This document shows, in pieces, positions 24,539 to 32,804 of a stretch of 64,000 bases of DNA. The stretch's first letter is position 1; every line of letters starts with the position of its first letter. The translations under genes were made by a program, and so were the position numbers. The notes under the pieces are model-generated. The model did no database searches, was not told the DNA's origin, and saw only the letters and a program-made list of their open reading frames with translations. The DNA is from a bacterium (GTDB taxonomy: Bacteria > JAMCPX01): assembly GCA_021792615.1 (NCBI GenBank), contig JAJYUJ010000007.1:1-64000 (forward strand), in the 5' to 3' direction.

Positions 24539-25729
24539 ATGAATAAGAAAATCATCAAACAATTAGCCGAAGAACACGGGACGCCTCTCCTGATCATCGA
24601 TCACGAGCAGATACGGAAGAACTACCGTGAATTCAGAAAACGGCTTCCGAGAATACAGGTCTACTATGCAATAAAGGCAAACTCGGATCCCGAAATTATA
24701 AAAACACTGCTGAAGCTCGGCGCGAGCTTTGATGTGGCTTCTCTGAACGAATTCAACCTGATCTTCGATCAGGTAAAACACCTCGAGCCCCGGGAACTGC
24801 AGAATTTCATCTGGGACAACATCATTTACGCAAACCCGGTTAAAAAGCCTGATTCCCTGCACGTTTTAAATTTATACAAGCCGCTCCTGACCTTTGACAG
24901 CATCGAGGAGATGAGGAAGATAAAACTACACTCACCGGATGCCGGCCTTTTGCTGAGGATAAAGATTTCGGATGAAGGTTCTGTCGTAAAATTTTCCAAT
25001 AAGTTTGGCATTGACCCAAAACAGGCATTGGATTTGATAAAAAAAACAAAAGAAAACCGCATGACCATCGAGGGCATCAGCTTCCATGCCGGGAGTCAAT
25101 GCAACCAGCCCGGGAATTTCGTGAAGGCATTGAGGACCGTTGCCGGGATCTTCAAACAGGCGGACGCAAAAGGCTATGAGATCGGAGAAACGGTAACCAG
25201 GGGATACCCGATAAAGATCGTGGACATCGGGGGAGGCTTTCCGGTCAAATATAAAGGAGACGAGCAGTCTTTCGAGGGACTCGCTGCCATCATCAACAAG
25301 GAGGTGGACAAGTTATTCCCCAGGGACAAGGTACTGCTGCTCGCAGAGCCCGGGAGGTTTTTAGTCGCGAACGCAGGCACAGAGGTTGCCAGCGTGGTGC
25401 TGGCAAAGCATTCAACGAATCCTCCCTCCTATCATATCGATGACGGTGTCTATCATACCTTTTCGGCATTGGTCTACGACCACATCCCGATAACTGTGCG
25501 CGCCATTAAAGGCGGAACCCCGAAAGAATGCAGGTTATTCGGACCGACCTGCGACGGATTGGATACTCTGTCCGAGAACGAATATATCCATAATACAGGA
25601 AAGGTCTTCCTGCCGTATCTCCAGGAGGGGGATCTCGTGTATACGGAAAATATGGGTGCTTATACAACAGCCTCTTCGACAAATTTCAACGGCATGCCGC
25701 CCGCAAAGGTCGTCCATATCAATCTGTAA
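24539..25729 (+). CDS. Ornithine/lysine decarboxylase-like enzyme (fold type III)
   Basis: A 396-residue alanine-racemase-fold PLP decarboxylase. K46 in VYYAIKANSD should hold PLP. SFHAGSQC, VDIGGGFPV and LLAEPGRFLVANAG bind the cofactor phosphate. C338 in GPTCDGLDTL matches the catalytic Cys region of eukaryotic-type ornithine decarboxylases, and YTTASSTNFNG closes the site. It probably decarboxylates ornithine to putrescine for the preceding homospermidine synthase. Lysine, diaminopimelate or carboxynorspermidine decarboxylase activity cannot be excluded from sequence alone. It overlaps no neighbour and converges on radA. Confidence 0.88.
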   Translation: MNKKIIKQLAEEHGTPLLIIDHEQIRKNYREFRKRLPRIQVYYAIKANSDPEIIKTLLKLGASFDVASLNEFNLIFDQVKHLEPRELQNFIWDNIIYANPVKKPDSLHVLNLYKPLLTFDSIEEMRKIKLHSPDAGLLLRIKISDEGSVVKFSNKFGIDPKQALDLIKKTKENRMTIEGISFHAGSQCNQPGNFVKALRTVAGIFKQADAKGYEIGETVTRGYPIKIVDIGGGFPVKYKGDEQSFEGLAAIINKEVDKLFPRDKVLLLAEPGRFLVANAGTEVASVVLAKHSTNPPSYHIDDGVYHTFSALVYDHIPITVRAIKGGTPKECRLFGPTCDGLDTLSENEYIHNTGKVFLPYLQEGDLVYTENMGAYTTASSTNFNGMPPAKVVHINL

Positions 25730-25838
25730 TACCCGTTCTTCCTTAAGGTCGTCTGCAATGTTTTCGAAAAGGAGGCCGTGCCAGAATCCTGAAATCAGTT
25801 ACGTTCGGCCGTTTCGACAGTACCGGTCATCCGGTTCA

Positions 25839-27188
25839 TCACCCTCCCTGTATCCACCTGTCGAACAGAAGTTCAATGTTCTTTACCTGCACGATCTCAA
25901 TGCCCCTGATATCGATGCCTTTTGTGCCGTTTTCGGGCACATACGCCCTTTTGAACCCGAGCTTGTACGCCTCTTTCAAACGCTTTTCCATCATACCCAC
26001 AGCGCGTATCTCTCCGGTCAGACCGACCTCTCCTATAAAAACAGCATCGGCCTGCAAGGGCTTTCTTTTATAACTTGATAGAAGTGCCGACACAACACAC
26101 AGGTCAGCACCCGGCTCGTCGATACTCACGCCGCCCACGACATTGATATAAATATCCTGCCCTCCGAGATTCAGTCCCGCCCTCTTGTCCAATACCGCTA
26201 CCAGCATGGACAGCCGTGTCTGATCGATACCGACCGCGGTCCTGCGCGGCATTGCGAGGTAACTCTGGCTCACCAGCGATTGTATCTCCACCAGCAAAGC
26301 CCTGGTCCCCTCGATGCTCGCAAATACGGCGGAGCCCTCCTTGGGCTGCTGCCGGTCCGAGAGAAACAGGAACGACGGGTTTTTGATCTCCGTCAACCCG
26401 GTTTCCGTCATCTCAAAAACGCCTATCTCATTGGTAGATCCAAACCTGTTTTTTATGGCGCGAAGGATCCTGAAGTTCGTGTTCCTGTCTCCTTCGAAAT
26501 ACAGTACCGTGTCCACCATGTGTTCGAGGAGCTTTGGCCCTGCTATGACACCTTCTTTCGTTACGTGACCTATGATAAGGAAGCTGACGTTGTTCTCTTT
26601 CGAGAAACGCATGAGTCTGTCCGTGATCTCCTTGAGCTGGGCAACACTCCCCCGCGGTGCCGCCGTGGTCGGGCTTTCGACGGTCTGTATGGAATCGATG
26701 ACCACCACACCGGGCTTGTTCTTATCTATTACATCGAAGATTGCATCCAGCTCAGTTTCCGCAAGTGCATCCATCGCTCCGTCCACCCCGAGCCTTCCCG
26801 CCCTGAGCTTGAGCTGCTGCAGGGACTCCTCTCCTGTCACATACAGGACTTTCTTCCCTGCCTTCAGAATGCCGTCCATGGCAACCAGCGCAAGCGTCGA
26901 TTTGCCGATCCCGGGGTCCCCGCCGATGAGTGTAAGCCCTCCGCGTACGATACCGCCTCCCAGCACCCTGTCGAACTCTTCCATGCCTGTCGAAACCCTG
27001 TCCTGCTGCTCCGACGTTATGTCGTTCAGCCTGATGCTGTGCGATCCTTTTGATTCCCTCTTCGCCTGCTTCTCATGGGCTACCTGAACAAAGGTATTCC
27101 ACTCTCCGCAGTTCGGGCACCTGCCGAGCCATTTTCCGGAGGTGTACGAGCACGAGCTGCAAACAAACTCTCTGTTCTTATCATTCAT
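25839..27188 (-). CDS. radA: DNA repair protein RadA (Sms)
   Basis: A 449-residue RadA, a RecA-like helicase promoting branch migration in recombination. A C4 zinc finger (CSSCSYTSGKWLGRCPNC) is followed by the ATPase core with Walker A (GGDPGIGKST) and Walker B (VVVIDSIQTV), the RadA-specific KNRFG motif (IKNRFGSTNE), and a Lon-like C-terminal domain (INVVGGVSIDEPGADL). Length is typical. Confidence 0.97.
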   Translation of the reverse strand: MNDKNREFVCSSCSYTSGKWLGRCPNCGEWNTFVQVAHEKQAKRESKGSHSIRLNDITSEQQDRVSTGMEEFDRVLGGGIVRGGLTLIGGDPGIGKSTLALVAMDGILKAGKKVLYVTGEESLQQLKLRAGRLGVDGAMDALAETELDAIFDVIDKNKPGVVVIDSIQTVESPTTAAPRGSVAQLKEITDRLMRFSKENNVSFLIIGHVTKEGVIAGPKLLEHMVDTVLYFEGDRNTNFRILRAIKNRFGSTNEIGVFEMTETGLTEIKNPSFLFLSDRQQPKEGSAVFASIEGTRALLVEIQSLVSQSYLAMPRRTAVGIDQTRLSMLVAVLDKRAGLNLGGQDIYINVVGGVSIDEPGADLCVVSALLSSYKRKPLQADAVFIGEVGLTGEIRAVGMMEKRLKEAYKLGFKRAYVPENGTKGIDIRGIEIVQVKNIELLFDRWIQGG

Positions 27189-27252
27189 TCTGATACATCT
27201 TTAATTTGATAATCGGAAAAAGGCAATAAAACAAAAAGAGCAGCAACAGAAT

Positions 27253-28197
27253 CTAATACAGGTGGCACGCAACCGAATGCCCGGGTGACACTTCTTTCAG
27301 ATCAGGGCTGATATCCATGCAGATGTCCTTCGCAAGTCCGCATCTCGGATAAAACACGCATCCGTGCTCATGCCCGTTGGCTTGTTCTTTCTGATCGGTT
27401 GTCCTGCGATCCTTTGATGGAATACTCGAGAGCAAGAGCTTTGTATAGGGATGCAACGGGCCGGTGATCAGCTCTTTCGTCTGCGCAAGCTCCATGATCC
27501 TGCCGAGGTACATAACGGCAACACGGTGGGCAATAAACGCAACGGTCCTGAGATCATGCGAAATAAACAGGTAACTCACGCCCTCTTTTTCCTGGATCTC
27601 TTTAAAGAGATTCAAAAGCTGCGCCTGGATCGAGATGTCGAGGCTCGAAACCGGTTCATCCGCCACAATGAACCTCGGACCTATGGACAGGGCCCGTGCT
27701 ATGCTGATCCTCTGCCTCTGTCCGCCGGAAAACGCGTAGGGGTAGGTATCATAAGCAGAGGCAGGAAGCCCGACAAGCTCCAGGAGACGCAAGGCTTTTT
27801 CTTTCAGAACTTTCCTTCCTCTAACACCGTGCACCCGCAGGGGATCCGCTATAATCTTACCCACTTTCATCCTCGGGTTTAAAGAACCGTAAGGGTCCTG
27901 AAATACAATCTGGGCTTCCCGTCTGAACTTTTTCATTGCCGGCCTGTTTTTATGCACGGCGGCATTTACGATATCGACGCCGTCAAAGAGGATACTGCCG
28001 GCTGTCGGCTTGATCAGCAGCAGTGCGGCCCTGCCCAGCGTGGATTTGCCCGATCCGCTTTCGCCGACGAGCCCCAGAGTTTCGTGATCGTTTACAAACA
28101 AAGAAACCCCGTCAACTGCCTTTGTAACGGATTGTTTGCGAAACAGGCCGTGACCTGTATAGTAGACTTTCAGATCCTGTATACGTATAAGAGACAT
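27253..28197 (-). CDS. Oligopeptide/dipeptide ABC transporter ATP-binding protein
   Basis: A 314-residue DppF/OppF-type ATPase. Walker A is GESGSGKST, the signature is FSGGQRQR and Walker B is RFIVADEPVSSLD. It ends with the oligopeptide-transporter C-terminal region carrying clustered cysteines (CVFYPRCGLAKDIC, CHLY). Its partner ATPase, permeases and binding protein are not encoded beside it, so it is either an orphan or serves a transporter elsewhere. It lies head-to-head with ndk. Confidence 0.9.
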   Translation of the reverse strand: MSLIRIQDLKVYYTGHGLFRKQSVTKAVDGVSLFVNDHETLGLVGESGSGKSTLGRAALLLIKPTAGSILFDGVDIVNAAVHKNRPAMKKFRREAQIVFQDPYGSLNPRMKVGKIIADPLRVHGVRGRKVLKEKALRLLELVGLPASAYDTYPYAFSGGQRQRISIARALSIGPRFIVADEPVSSLDISIQAQLLNLFKEIQEKEGVSYLFISHDLRTVAFIAHRVAVMYLGRIMELAQTKELITGPLHPYTKLLLSSIPSKDRRTTDQKEQANGHEHGCVFYPRCGLAKDICMDISPDLKEVSPGHSVACHLY

Positions 28198-28299
28198 GCG
28201 GTATTCATAGCTTGAACCTTGAGATTATGCAAGTCTCGATTGCTTGAAACTACGGCAATAATTGTTATGTTGATACATAAAAAACAAAAAGGAGATACT

Positions 28300-28716
28300 G
28301 TGCAAAGAACACTTTCAATCGTAAAACCGGACGGAGTCAGGAAACAGGTAATAGGGAAGGTTGTTTCCCTGTTTGAGGAAAAGGGTATAAAGGTCGTCGG
28401 TATGAAGATGCTGTCCCTGACCAGGGAAAAGGCAATGGGCTTTTACCGGGTACATAAAGACAGGCCTTTTTTTGGCAGCCTTACAACGTTTATGTCGTCG
28501 GGACCTGTTGTGGTCATGGTTCTGGAGGGAGAGGACGCCATCACTAAGGTCAGGACCATCATGGGTGCAACAGACCCGAAAAAGGCTGATAAAGGCACCA
28601 TCCGGAACATGTTCGCATCGGACATCGAGCAGAACATCGTACACGGTTCGGACAGCCCTGAAAGCGCGGCAACCGAGATCCCGTACTTTTTTTCTGAAAT
28701 GGAGATCAACGGATAA
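28300..28716 (+). CDS. ndk: Nucleoside diphosphate kinase
   Basis: A 138-residue Ndk that balances NTP pools through a phosphohistidine. [14 protein letters not shown] opens the fold and the active-site His is in [12 protein letters not shown]. The GTG at 28300 is chosen because AAGGAG lies 5 bases before it and the conserved sequence begins right there; the open frame extends upstream without conservation. Followed by rlmN on the same strand. Confidence 0.95.
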   Translation: MQRTLSIVKPDGVRKQVIGKVVSLFEEKGIKVVGMKMLSLTREKAMGFYRVHKDRPFFGSLTTFMSSGPVVVMVLEGEDAITKVRTIMGATDPKKADKGTIRNMFASDIEQNIVHGSDSPESAATEIPYFFSEMEING

Positions 28717-28810
28717 AAGGACAAATTGCACAGCGCAGGAAACGGCAGGATAATCGAAGAATGAACGCTTGTCAGGTGAAAATCGCGGAAAGCAACACTA
28801 TATTCATGGT

Positions 28811-29854
28811 ATGAACAAGATTGATATAAAAAACCTTTCCCAGGAAGACCTTGAGCAGGCACTCAAACAGCTTGGCTTGCCTGCCTACAGTGCAAAGCAG
28901 ATATTTATATGGCTTTATAAAAAGCATATTTCTGATTTCGGACAGATGACAAATCTGTCCCTGTCATCGCGACGCCTGCTCGCAGAGCAGTTCGAAATTC
29001 CTTCCCTCGCCATACACCAGAAAAAAATCAGTCGCGACCGTACGACAAAGTATCAATTCTTTCTGAACGACGGTACTGCAGTAGAATCCGTGCTCATACC
29101 CATGGGCAGATGGCATACGCTGTGCGTGTCCTCGCAGGCTGGCTGCGCTCTGGGGTGCAAGTTCTGCCTTACCGGTATAAAAGGATTCAAACGCAACCTC
29201 AGCGTCTCCGAGATTACGGACCAGCTCGCTGCCGTGCAGGCTGAAAGCCGGGACACCCCGATATCCCACATTGTGTTCATGGGTATGGGAGAGCCCTTTG
29301 CGAATTACGACAACACGCTGAAGGCTATAGACATCCTGACATCTGAATTCGGGTATCAATACTCACACCGCAGGATCACGGTATCAACAGCAGGGCTTGT
29401 CCCGCAGATAAAACGGTTTATCGGAGAATCCAAAGCAAACCTAGCCGTGTCCCTGAACGCACTGTATGATGATACGAGGACTGCCCTCATGCCCATCAAT
29501 GCAAGATACCCTCTGGATAAGCTGACGGCTGTCCTGAAAGATTATCATCAGAAAAGAAAGGGCTGGGTCACTTTTGAGTACGTCATGATTAAAGATATAA
29601 ATGACGGGATAGCGCATGCGATACAGCTCGCAAAGCTGCTTAAGGAATTCCCCTTCAAGGTAAATCTTATCCCCTTTAATGAGCACTGGGGTACCGGCTA
29701 TAAACGGCCCGATGAGGAGCATATCCGGGCATTTCAGGAATACCTTGTAAACCACACCATCGCATGCATGGTCAGGACCACACACGGTGAGGAGATCGAG
29801 GCTGCATGCGGACAACTGGGAGGCATCAAAGTTCCACAGGAGGATGTCCAATGA
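28811..29854 (+). CDS. rlmN: Dual-specificity RNA methyltransferase RlmN
   Basis: A 347-residue radical SAM enzyme that methylates C2 of A2503 in 23S rRNA and A37 in some tRNAs. The Fe-S cluster cysteines are in CALGCKFC. GMGEPFANY, ITVSTAGLVP and AVSLNAL belong to the radical SAM core, and the C-terminal active-site Cys is in EIEAACGQL. The ATG at 28811 (MNKIDIKNL) gives the normal length; a TTG at 28769 would add 14 unconserved residues. No strong Shine-Dalgarno sequence is visible for either. It overlaps the next gene by 4 bases. Confidence 0.95.
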   Translation: MNKIDIKNLSQEDLEQALKQLGLPAYSAKQIFIWLYKKHISDFGQMTNLSLSSRRLLAEQFEIPSLAIHQKKISRDRTTKYQFFLNDGTAVESVLIPMGRWHTLCVSSQAGCALGCKFCLTGIKGFKRNLSVSEITDQLAAVQAESRDTPISHIVFMGMGEPFANYDNTLKAIDILTSEFGYQYSHRRITVSTAGLVPQIKRFIGESKANLAVSLNALYDDTRTALMPINARYPLDKLTAVLKDYHQKRKGWVTFEYVMIKDINDGIAHAIQLAKLLKEFPFKVNLIPFNEHWGTGYKRPDEEHIRAFQEYLVNHTIACMVRTTHGEEIEAACGQLGGIKVPQEDVQ

Positions 29855-30738
29855 AGATAACCATTCTGGACCTCAATTTTTTTAAATCGGAGTCAATCGC
29901 AAGCTTCCTGATAGAGACCGGCGATGGACCGGTACTGATCGAGACGGGACCGGACACCACCTATAACAATCTTACGGGATTGCTGAAAAAATCCGGGTAT
30001 GCGCCGAAGGATGTACGCGGTGTTTTTGTGAGCCATATCCATCTCGACCATGCCGGTGCTGCATGGCACTTTGCGGATGAAGGTGCAACAGTATACGTTC
30101 ACGCAAACGGTGCACGGCACATGGCGGATCCCTCGAAACTGTTTGCATCGGCAAAGCAGATCTATAAAGACGACATGGACCGGCTGTGGGGACAGCTCAA
30201 ACCCATTTCTCAGGACCGTATCCACCCGACCGAAGACGGAGAAAAAATCACTATAGGGGGCGTTACCATTCAGGCATTTGCAACCCCGGGACATGCGTCC
30301 CATCACAATGTATATCTTATCGACGGCATGATGTTTACCGGCGATGTCGGAGGCATCCGCATCAACGACGGCCCCATCTTTGCACCCACACCCCCGCCGG
30401 ATATCAATATTGAGGTCTGGCAGCAGTCCCTCCAGAAGATGCGCCAGATAGGCCCGTCGGCCCTTTACCTTACCCATTTCGGCGTGTTCAATGATGTCCG
30501 GGAACACCTAAGACTGCTCGAGGACATGCTTCTGCAATGGACGGCTTGGATCGGGGAAAGGTTAAAGCAGGGCAATCCCGACGCGGAGATCGTGAAAGAG
30601 TTCGAAGCCTATTTTAAAGACCTCATTCGTCATAAGAATACCGACCAGGTGCTTTTTGAGCGCTACGAACTTGCCGATCCGGCATACATGAATGCACCTG
30701 GACTCATCCGCTATTGGAGAAAGTTCAGAGGTATATAA
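29851..30738 (+). CDS. MBL-fold metallo-hydrolase
   Basis: A 295-residue metallo-beta-lactamase-fold hydrolase. Zinc ligands are in SHIHLDHAGAA (HxHxDH), TPGHASHHN and FTGDVGGIRI. The enzyme class cannot be narrowed from the motif alone. The C-terminal ~80 residues are helical and extend beyond the minimal fold. Its ATG overlaps the rlmN stop (ATGA), with AGGAGG upstream, so co-translation is likely. Confidence 0.87.
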   Translation: MKITILDLNFFKSESIASFLIETGDGPVLIETGPDTTYNNLTGLLKKSGYAPKDVRGVFVSHIHLDHAGAAWHFADEGATVYVHANGARHMADPSKLFASAKQIYKDDMDRLWGQLKPISQDRIHPTEDGEKITIGGVTIQAFATPGHASHHNVYLIDGMMFTGDVGGIRINDGPIFAPTPPPDINIEVWQQSLQKMRQIGPSALYLTHFGVFNDVREHLRLLEDMLLQWTAWIGERLKQGNPDAEIVKEFEAYFKDLIRHKNTDQVLFERYELADPAYMNAPGLIRYWRKFRGI

Positions 30739-30915
30739 TCGGCTTGCCCTGTGGTGTACAGACCTGTCCTCTGGATACGCTGACGCAGATTGTTTAAAAC
30801 GGCATGGATTCTTCGTCGGTATGGAATATATCAATCGTATAGTTTGCCCGACCCAGCTTAGCTGTGTGCCCGCCACTATAAATAGCGTGGATTGCGGCGA
30901 ACACCAGTTCACGGG

Positions 30916-31302
30916 TTAAATAAGGATGTCCTGTTCGTCTTTTTGAACATGTTTTTTTACTGCTTCGGCAATGGCCTGTTCGTGGATCGGTTTATGTATG
31001 ATAGCAGCACACCCAGCCTGAGTAAACCGCTCTATCTCCTGCTTCGTGCACATCGCTGAAAGGGCAATTACCGGGACATGATGGGTGCGGGTACTCGTTT
31101 TGAATAGCTTTGTAAGCGTGGTGCCGTCAATCCCGGGCAAAGACATATCCACCAATATCAGGTCGGGGATATTGTCATTGATAATCCTCATGGCTGACAG
31201 TCCATTGCCGGCCTCCAATACAACATACTTGTATGATTCGAGTATGCCCTTAATGAGCCTCGCGTGCTTTACATCGTCTTCAACAACAAGCACCTTGATC
31301 AT
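30916..31302 (-). CDS. Single-domain response regulator
   Basis: A 128-residue receiver domain alone. The phosphoacceptor is D52 (LILVDMSLPGIDG), with the acidic pair near the N-terminus (VEDD) and the conserved Lys in IIHKPI. The ATG at 31302 has an excellent AAGGAGG site; the longer frame from 31374 does not. No histidine kinase is adjacent. It could serve the chemosensory or another two-component pathway. Confidence 0.88.
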   Translation of the reverse strand: MIKVLVVEDDVKHARLIKGILESYKYVVLEAGNGLSAMRIINDNIPDLILVDMSLPGIDGTTLTKLFKTSTRTHHVPVIALSAMCTKQEIERFTQAGCAAIIHKPIHEQAIAEAVKKHVQKDEQDILI

Positions 31303-31446
31303 ACACTCCTCCTTCAATCGGATATCGGTCCATACCTGCATCATGTTTTTATCATGCAATACCTTACAGATCACTTACAGGGCTATGGAAACGGTGAAAA
31401 TGCAGCTGCAGCCGCTGGGAGGAAGGGTTGAATGAGCTCAGTTTTT

Positions 31447-31755
31447 CTACCGGGGCTTCCGGGACAACCTCTGCGCGCCCCATGACAGCCCGGCGCACAG
31501 CAAGACCATGATGAGCAGCCACAGGTATGCAACGTGGTGTACCAAAAAGAAGATGGTAGTCCGGTGTAGTGTTATAATAAAAGGAACACACAATCCCAGA
31601 GCGAGAACAAACGCAAGGACCTTCATGCCGGAATGCGCACTTTTGAAGAGCTTGATCAATGCCCTGTACGCAACAAGAATGAACAGAATATCGGCAACTA
31701 CGCTGAGCAGTAAGATACCCATAACAGCTATGCCTTCGACACTCAGCCAATGCAT
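31447..31755 (-). CDS. Small membrane protein, three predicted helices
   Basis: A 102-residue protein of unknown function with three hydrophobic segments (about 5-28, 43-62 and 68-90) and a basic C-terminus (RLSRKPR). The ATG at 31755 lies two bases past the pyrD stop, suggesting translational coupling. An upstream extension of the frame runs inside pyrD and is not supported. I recognise no family. Confidence 0.6.
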   Translation of the reverse strand: MHWLSVEGIAVMGILLLSVVADILFILVAYRALIKLFKSAHSGMKVLAFVLALGLCVPFIITLHRTTIFFLVHHVAYLWLLIMVLLCAGLSWGAQRLSRKPR

Positions 31756-31756
31756 A

Positions 31757-32686
31757 TCAACTGCCAATACTACTCTTTGCCGCACCGACGATTGATGCGA
31801 ATGACCTGATACCGGCACCGGTAAGGTAATCATGCAGATCCGATGCAAGCTTTGCCGTAATCTCCGGATTTATGAAGTTCGCCGTACCTGTCTGTATTGC
31901 CGCCGCGCCAGCAAACGCATACTCCAGGACGTCCTCTGCGCTCGATATTCCGCCGACACCGATGATCGGTATATTGATCTTGCCGAAGGCGTCGTAAACA
32001 AGTTTTAATGTTATGGGTTTGATCGCAGGTCCGGACAATCCTCCTGTTTTTGCGCCGAGAAACGGCTTCCTGCTCTTGAGGTCCATCGCCATCGCGGGAT
32101 AGGTATTTGCGATACTCACGGCATCGGCCCCGCCTTCCTGCGCAGCAACTGCCACATCAACGATGCTCGTTACCATGGGCGACAACTTAACGATGAGAGG
32201 CTTATTCGTTACGTCCCTTACCTTCTGCGTAATGGTCTGCACAACCAGCGGGTCTTTCCCGAACTCCGCTCCCCCTGCCTTCACGTTCGGACAGGATATG
32301 TTCAGTTCGATGCCGTCTATCCGTTTGATCCTGTTCAGTCTGTGTGCAAGCTCCACGTACTCGTCCATGGCAGTGCCGAAGATGTTGACGATGATCGCAG
32401 TACCGGCATCCTCTATCCCCGGCATAACGTCCCTGAGGAATGCATCCATGCCTATGTTCTCAAGTCCAATGGAGTTTATCAGCCCGGAAGGGGTTTCTTT
32501 AATCCTCGGCTCCGGGTTGCCCTTGCGCGGTTCCAGGGACAGCCCCTTCGTTACAAAACCACCGATACTCCCGAGGGAGATAAATTTTTTATACTCCGCT
32601 CCGTAACCAAAGGTACCGGAAGCGCCGATAATGGGGTTCTTGAGAACCATGCTCCCGATTTTTACCTGTAATAATTTTTTATTCAT
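31757..32686 (-). CDS. pyrD: Dihydroorotate dehydrogenase, class 1B catalytic subunit
   Basis: A 309-residue FMN enzyme of pyrimidine synthesis. PIIGASGTFGYG opens the barrel, the catalytic base is the Cys in LNISCPNVKAGG (class 1B uses Cys, class 2 Ser), and GVGGISSAEDVLEYAFAGA with TGTANF binds FMN. Class 1B enzymes normally use a PyrK Fe-S/FAD subunit to pass electrons to NAD. pyrK is not in the window. Confidence 0.95.
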   Translation of the reverse strand: MNKKLLQVKIGSMVLKNPIIGASGTFGYGAEYKKFISLGSIGGFVTKGLSLEPRKGNPEPRIKETPSGLINSIGLENIGMDAFLRDVMPGIEDAGTAIIVNIFGTAMDEYVELAHRLNRIKRIDGIELNISCPNVKAGGAEFGKDPLVVQTITQKVRDVTNKPLIVKLSPMVTSIVDVAVAAQEGGADAVSIANTYPAMAMDLKSRKPFLGAKTGGLSGPAIKPITLKLVYDAFGKINIPIIGVGGISSAEDVLEYAFAGAAAIQTGTANFINPEITAKLASDLHDYLTGAGIRSFASIVGAAKSSIGS

Positions 32687-32804
32687 GTCTTTTTACCGCT
32701 GCGATTTTGCATCATTGACCAAAAAAATGCAACAAGAAGGGTTGCATCATTGTCCGTGCTTTTATTGACGCTTGCACCGCGGGTCTGATAGACGTGAGCT
32801 TATC

